64,000 nt of DNA, taken from contig JADJEE010000002.1 in NCBI GenBank assembly GCA_016709225.1, positions 496,001-560,000 on the forward strand, in the 5' to 3' direction. Under the pieces are notes generated by a model, which searched no databases, was not told the origin of the DNA, and worked only from the letters and a program-made list of their open reading frames with translations. The position numbers and the translations under genes were made by a program. Positions 62,046-64,000 of the stretch are shown piece after piece. The first letter of the stretch is position 1. The number at the start of each line of letters is the position of its first letter. Source of the stretch: Deltaproteobacteria bacterium (GTDB lineage Bacteria; Myxococcota_A; Polyangia; Nannocystales; Nannocystaceae).

Positions 62046-64000
62046 CGGTGCAGCTTCACCACGCCGACGCGGCGTCGCTCGGCGAGCGCATCGCGGGTCT
62101 GGTGGAGCCGGTCGGGCCGGCGGCTGGTTGCGGCGGCGACGAGCTCCAACAGCTCTGGCAGACCCGCGTGACCGCAGGCTCGCAGGCCCGATGGGCGCGA
62201 CGGTTGACCGCCCTGGGGCCCACCCCTCACACGATCCCGGCGCTGCTCGGCGCGATGCAGGCCGCCGACGGCGTCGAGTTGCCGTGGGAGCGCTCGGTGG
62301 AAGCGCTGCTCGACGACGTCGCGCGGCTCGGCGCCTCGTTCGAAGAGAAACGCGAGCCGTCGCCACTCGTGATTCCGTTCCATGATCTCCTGGCGCCACT
62401 CGCCGACGTCGGCGTCGCGCGGGCGCGCGCAGCGACCGCGGCAGACGCCCAAGTGCCCGTTCCACTGCACCCGGGAGCATGGGCACAGCTCCGGCGGCAG
62501 CTGCACTGGCGGCTCGCGGCCGTCTCCGAGCCCACGTTGAGTCTGGAGTTCTCGATCTACCGCGCACAGCACCGCTCCTCGATCGAACACCTGGTCCAAC
62601 TGATCGCAGCTCCCGATTCGGCCGTATTGTATCGAGCGTTCGTCGGTGAGACGCCGCATGCACGGCTGGCCATGGTGGCGTCTCGCTATCCCGTGCTCGC
62701 GCGCTGCTGGGCAAGCCTCGTCGACGACTGGGTCGACGCCACCGCCGAAATGCTCATTCGGTTGCACCGCGACCGCTGCGACCTCGCGGCATTCCTCGGA
62801 GTGCGCTCCGCAGCGACGCAGGTGACTTGGGTGCGGCCCGATCTATCGGACAGCCATCGTGGCGGACGAACGGTCGCCCACATTGCATTCGCGGATGGCA
62901 CCCAGATCATCTACAAGCCGCGCAACATCGACATCGAGTCGCGCTGGACCGAGCTCCTGCGGTGGTGCGCCGCTCGCGGCGCGCCGGTCCCACTCTCGGG
63001 GCTTCGGGTGCTCTCGCGGGCCGAGTACGGCTGGGTAGAGGTCGCGGCCGCGCGTCCCTGCGCGAGCCGCGACGACTTCGGCGGCTTCTATCGCCGTGCG
63101 GGGGCGATGCTCTGCCTCGTCTATCTACTGGCGGGCACAGACTGCCATCGGGACAACATCGTCGCCGACGGAGCGATGCCGGTGCTCGTCGACGCCGAGA
63201 CGCTGATGCATCCGGGGTCGGCGCCCGTTGCCCCGCAAGAAGAGGACGCCCACGCACAGCTGACCCGCCGACTGACGCACTCCGTGCTGTCGACCGCGCT
63301 GTTGCCCCACTGGTCGCCGACGCCGGACGGCGGTGGTTTCGAAGGTAGCGGTATCGGGCCCGGCGGTACCCTACCCACGAGCCTCGAGCGGCTCTCGCCC
63401 ATCGCCCGCAACACCGACGCGGCATCGCTGCAGGCCAAGCAGGTCGAGCTCGTCGCGGCCAAGAACGTACCTCACTGCGACGGTGCGCTTGCCGTGGCCG
63501 ACGACTACGTGGCGGAGATCATCGAGGGTTTCGAATCGACCGCGGCTTTCGTGATGTCACAGCGCGAAGCGATGTTGGCGGACGACGGCCCGATCGAGGC
63601 ATTCGCGAACTCCGCGGTGCGCGTGCTACTGCGTGCCACCGCGGACTACGACCTCATCCGCGATCGTGCGCGCAGCCCGGCCGCGATGCGCAGCGGCGCA
63701 GCGCGATCCATCTTCATCGACACTCTGATGCAACCGTTGCTCGGCCCCGCGACCGACGATTCCCACCATGCTCTCTGGGAGGCAGCTCGCCGCGAGCAAG
63801 CGGAACTCGAGCGCAATGACATCCCACGTTTCGAGGTGCGGGCCAACTCGTCGGCCTCGCGATGGCGCGCCGAGTGGGACCATCCGGGGCTACAGATCGC
63901 GCGCGCACGAATCGCCTCGCTCGACGTTCTCGAGATTCGTCGTCAGGTGGGCCTCATCGACGCCTCGTTCGAGGCCCGTGGCCAGCCCCGCGGGAGCGAG
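62042..64000 (+). CDS. lanM: class II lanthipeptide synthetase LanM, dehydratase part; truncated by window end
   Basis: The frame from ATG 62042 is open to the window end (653 residues). It contains the DUF4135 dehydratase landmarks: YKPR (291-294), the DxHxxN catalytic motif as TDCHRDN (Asp367, His369, Asn372), VLVDAETLMHP (382-391) and RxTxxY (Arg531, Thr533, Tyr536). These phosphorylate and eliminate Ser/Thr in the precursor to give Dha/Dhb. The LanC-like cyclase with its zinc ligands would lie beyond 64000 and is not seen. It starts inside the stop of the upstream gene (ATGA), so the three genes form a coupled unit. More A/T-ending codons than its neighbours. Confidence 0.93.
   Translation, partial: MTVQLHHADAASLGERIAGLVEPVGPAAGCGGDELQQLWQTRVTAGSQARWARRLTALGPTPHTIPALLGAMQAADGVELPWERSVEALLDDVARLGASFEEKREPSPLVIPFHDLLAPLADVGVARARAATAADAQVPVPLHPGAWAQLRRQLHWRLAAVSEPTLSLEFSIYRAQHRSSIEHLVQLIAAPDSAVLYRAFVGETPHARLAMVASRYPVLARCWASLVDDWVDATAEMLIRLHRDRCDLAAFLGVRSAATQVTWVRPDLSDSHRGGRTVAHIAFADGTQIIYKPRNIDIESRWTELLRWCAARGAPVPLSGLRVLSRAEYGWVEVAAARPCASRDDFGGFYRRAGAMLCLVYLLAGTDCHRDNIVADGAMPVLVDAETLMHPGSAPVAPQEEDAHAQLTRRLTHSVLSTALLPHWSPTPDGGGFEGSGIGPGGTLPTSLERLSPIARNTDAASLQAKQVELVAAKNVPHCDGALAVADDYVAEIIEGFESTAAFVMSQREAMLADDGPIEAFANSAVRVLLRATADYDLIRDRARSPAAMRSGAARSIFIDTLMQPLLGPATDDSHHALWEAARREQAELERNDIPRFEVRANSSASRWRAEWDHPGLQIARARIASLDVLEIRRQVGLIDASFEARGQPRGSE

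Noticed and set aside
60959..62767. A 600-codon minus-strand frame opposite the unknown protein and lanM
   Set aside because: Composition is Arg/Ser-rich and it contradicts a coupled plus-strand operon with clear LanM motifs.

Overview
The window reads as chromosomal DNA from a very high-GC deltaproteobacterial predator or scavenger lineage, most likely Myxococcota and, from the style of its lipoproteins, possibly a Nannocystaceae-like member. The evidence is: almost every codon ends in G or C; there are three Hanks-type Ser/Thr kinases with membrane anchors and TPR or sensor tails; four to five ECF-type sigma factors sit beside kinases or anti-sigma-like genes; there is a metacaspase-like protease, a histone-H1-like protein and a glycine-rich RRM protein; and about ten secreted lipoproteins carry long Thr/Ser/Gly/Asp linkers after the lipobox. 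This placement is inference; no rRNA or tRNA was found.

Layout. 1-6.8 kb (minus strand): DCC oxidoreductase, RRM protein, SMI1-like protein, a secreted Pro-Asp/Glu repeat protein, succinyl-CoA:3-ketoacid CoA transferase (scoAB), ribulose-phosphate epimerase and a caspase-like protease with an EF-hand-like loop and a chromo-barrel-like tail. 6.8-16 kb: lipoproteins, a degenerate haem-copper-oxidase-like membrane protein, a frameshifted epimerase, an ankyrin lipoprotein, an esterase and a BNR beta-propeller lipoprotein. 16-24 kb: ECF sigma/anti-sigma-like pair, then two paralogous large lipoproteins in convergent orientation flanking a di-haem peroxidase. 24-34 kb: two divergent LysR/NmrA pairs, an FAD oxidoreductase coupled to an ECF41 sigma factor, and a kinase whose extracytoplasmic domain is homologous to the divergently encoded lipoprotein. 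34-43 kb: H1-like protein, a repeat-bearing intergenic region, a kinase-TPR gene split by an in-frame TAA, an ECF sigma factor and a third kinase-TPR protein. 43-59 kb: largely housekeeping (rsmB, MFS, panC, EamA, RNase D, pepN) plus membrane and lipoproteins, ending in a GntR/fatty-acid-hydroxylase pair with a clear palindromic operator.

The most exciting region is the right edge (60.2-64 kb): a class II lanthipeptide-type RiPP locus. It encodes a 252-residue precursor with an N-terminal twin-arginine-like signal, two tandem NHLP (nitrile-hydratase-like leader) modules and a short C-terminal segment holding all four cysteines of the protein. A 338-residue protein of unknown function follows, and then a LanM dehydratase (DUF4135-type) that runs off the window end. 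The last two genes overlap by ATGA. Codons ending in A/T are visibly more frequent in lanM than in its neighbours.

Data quality: three genes (near 9479, 16860 and 20745) show the same kind of -1 reading-frame break in GC-rich runs, which looks like single-base deletions in the assembly rather than three independent gene deaths. One kinase gene carries an in-frame TAA at 37236.
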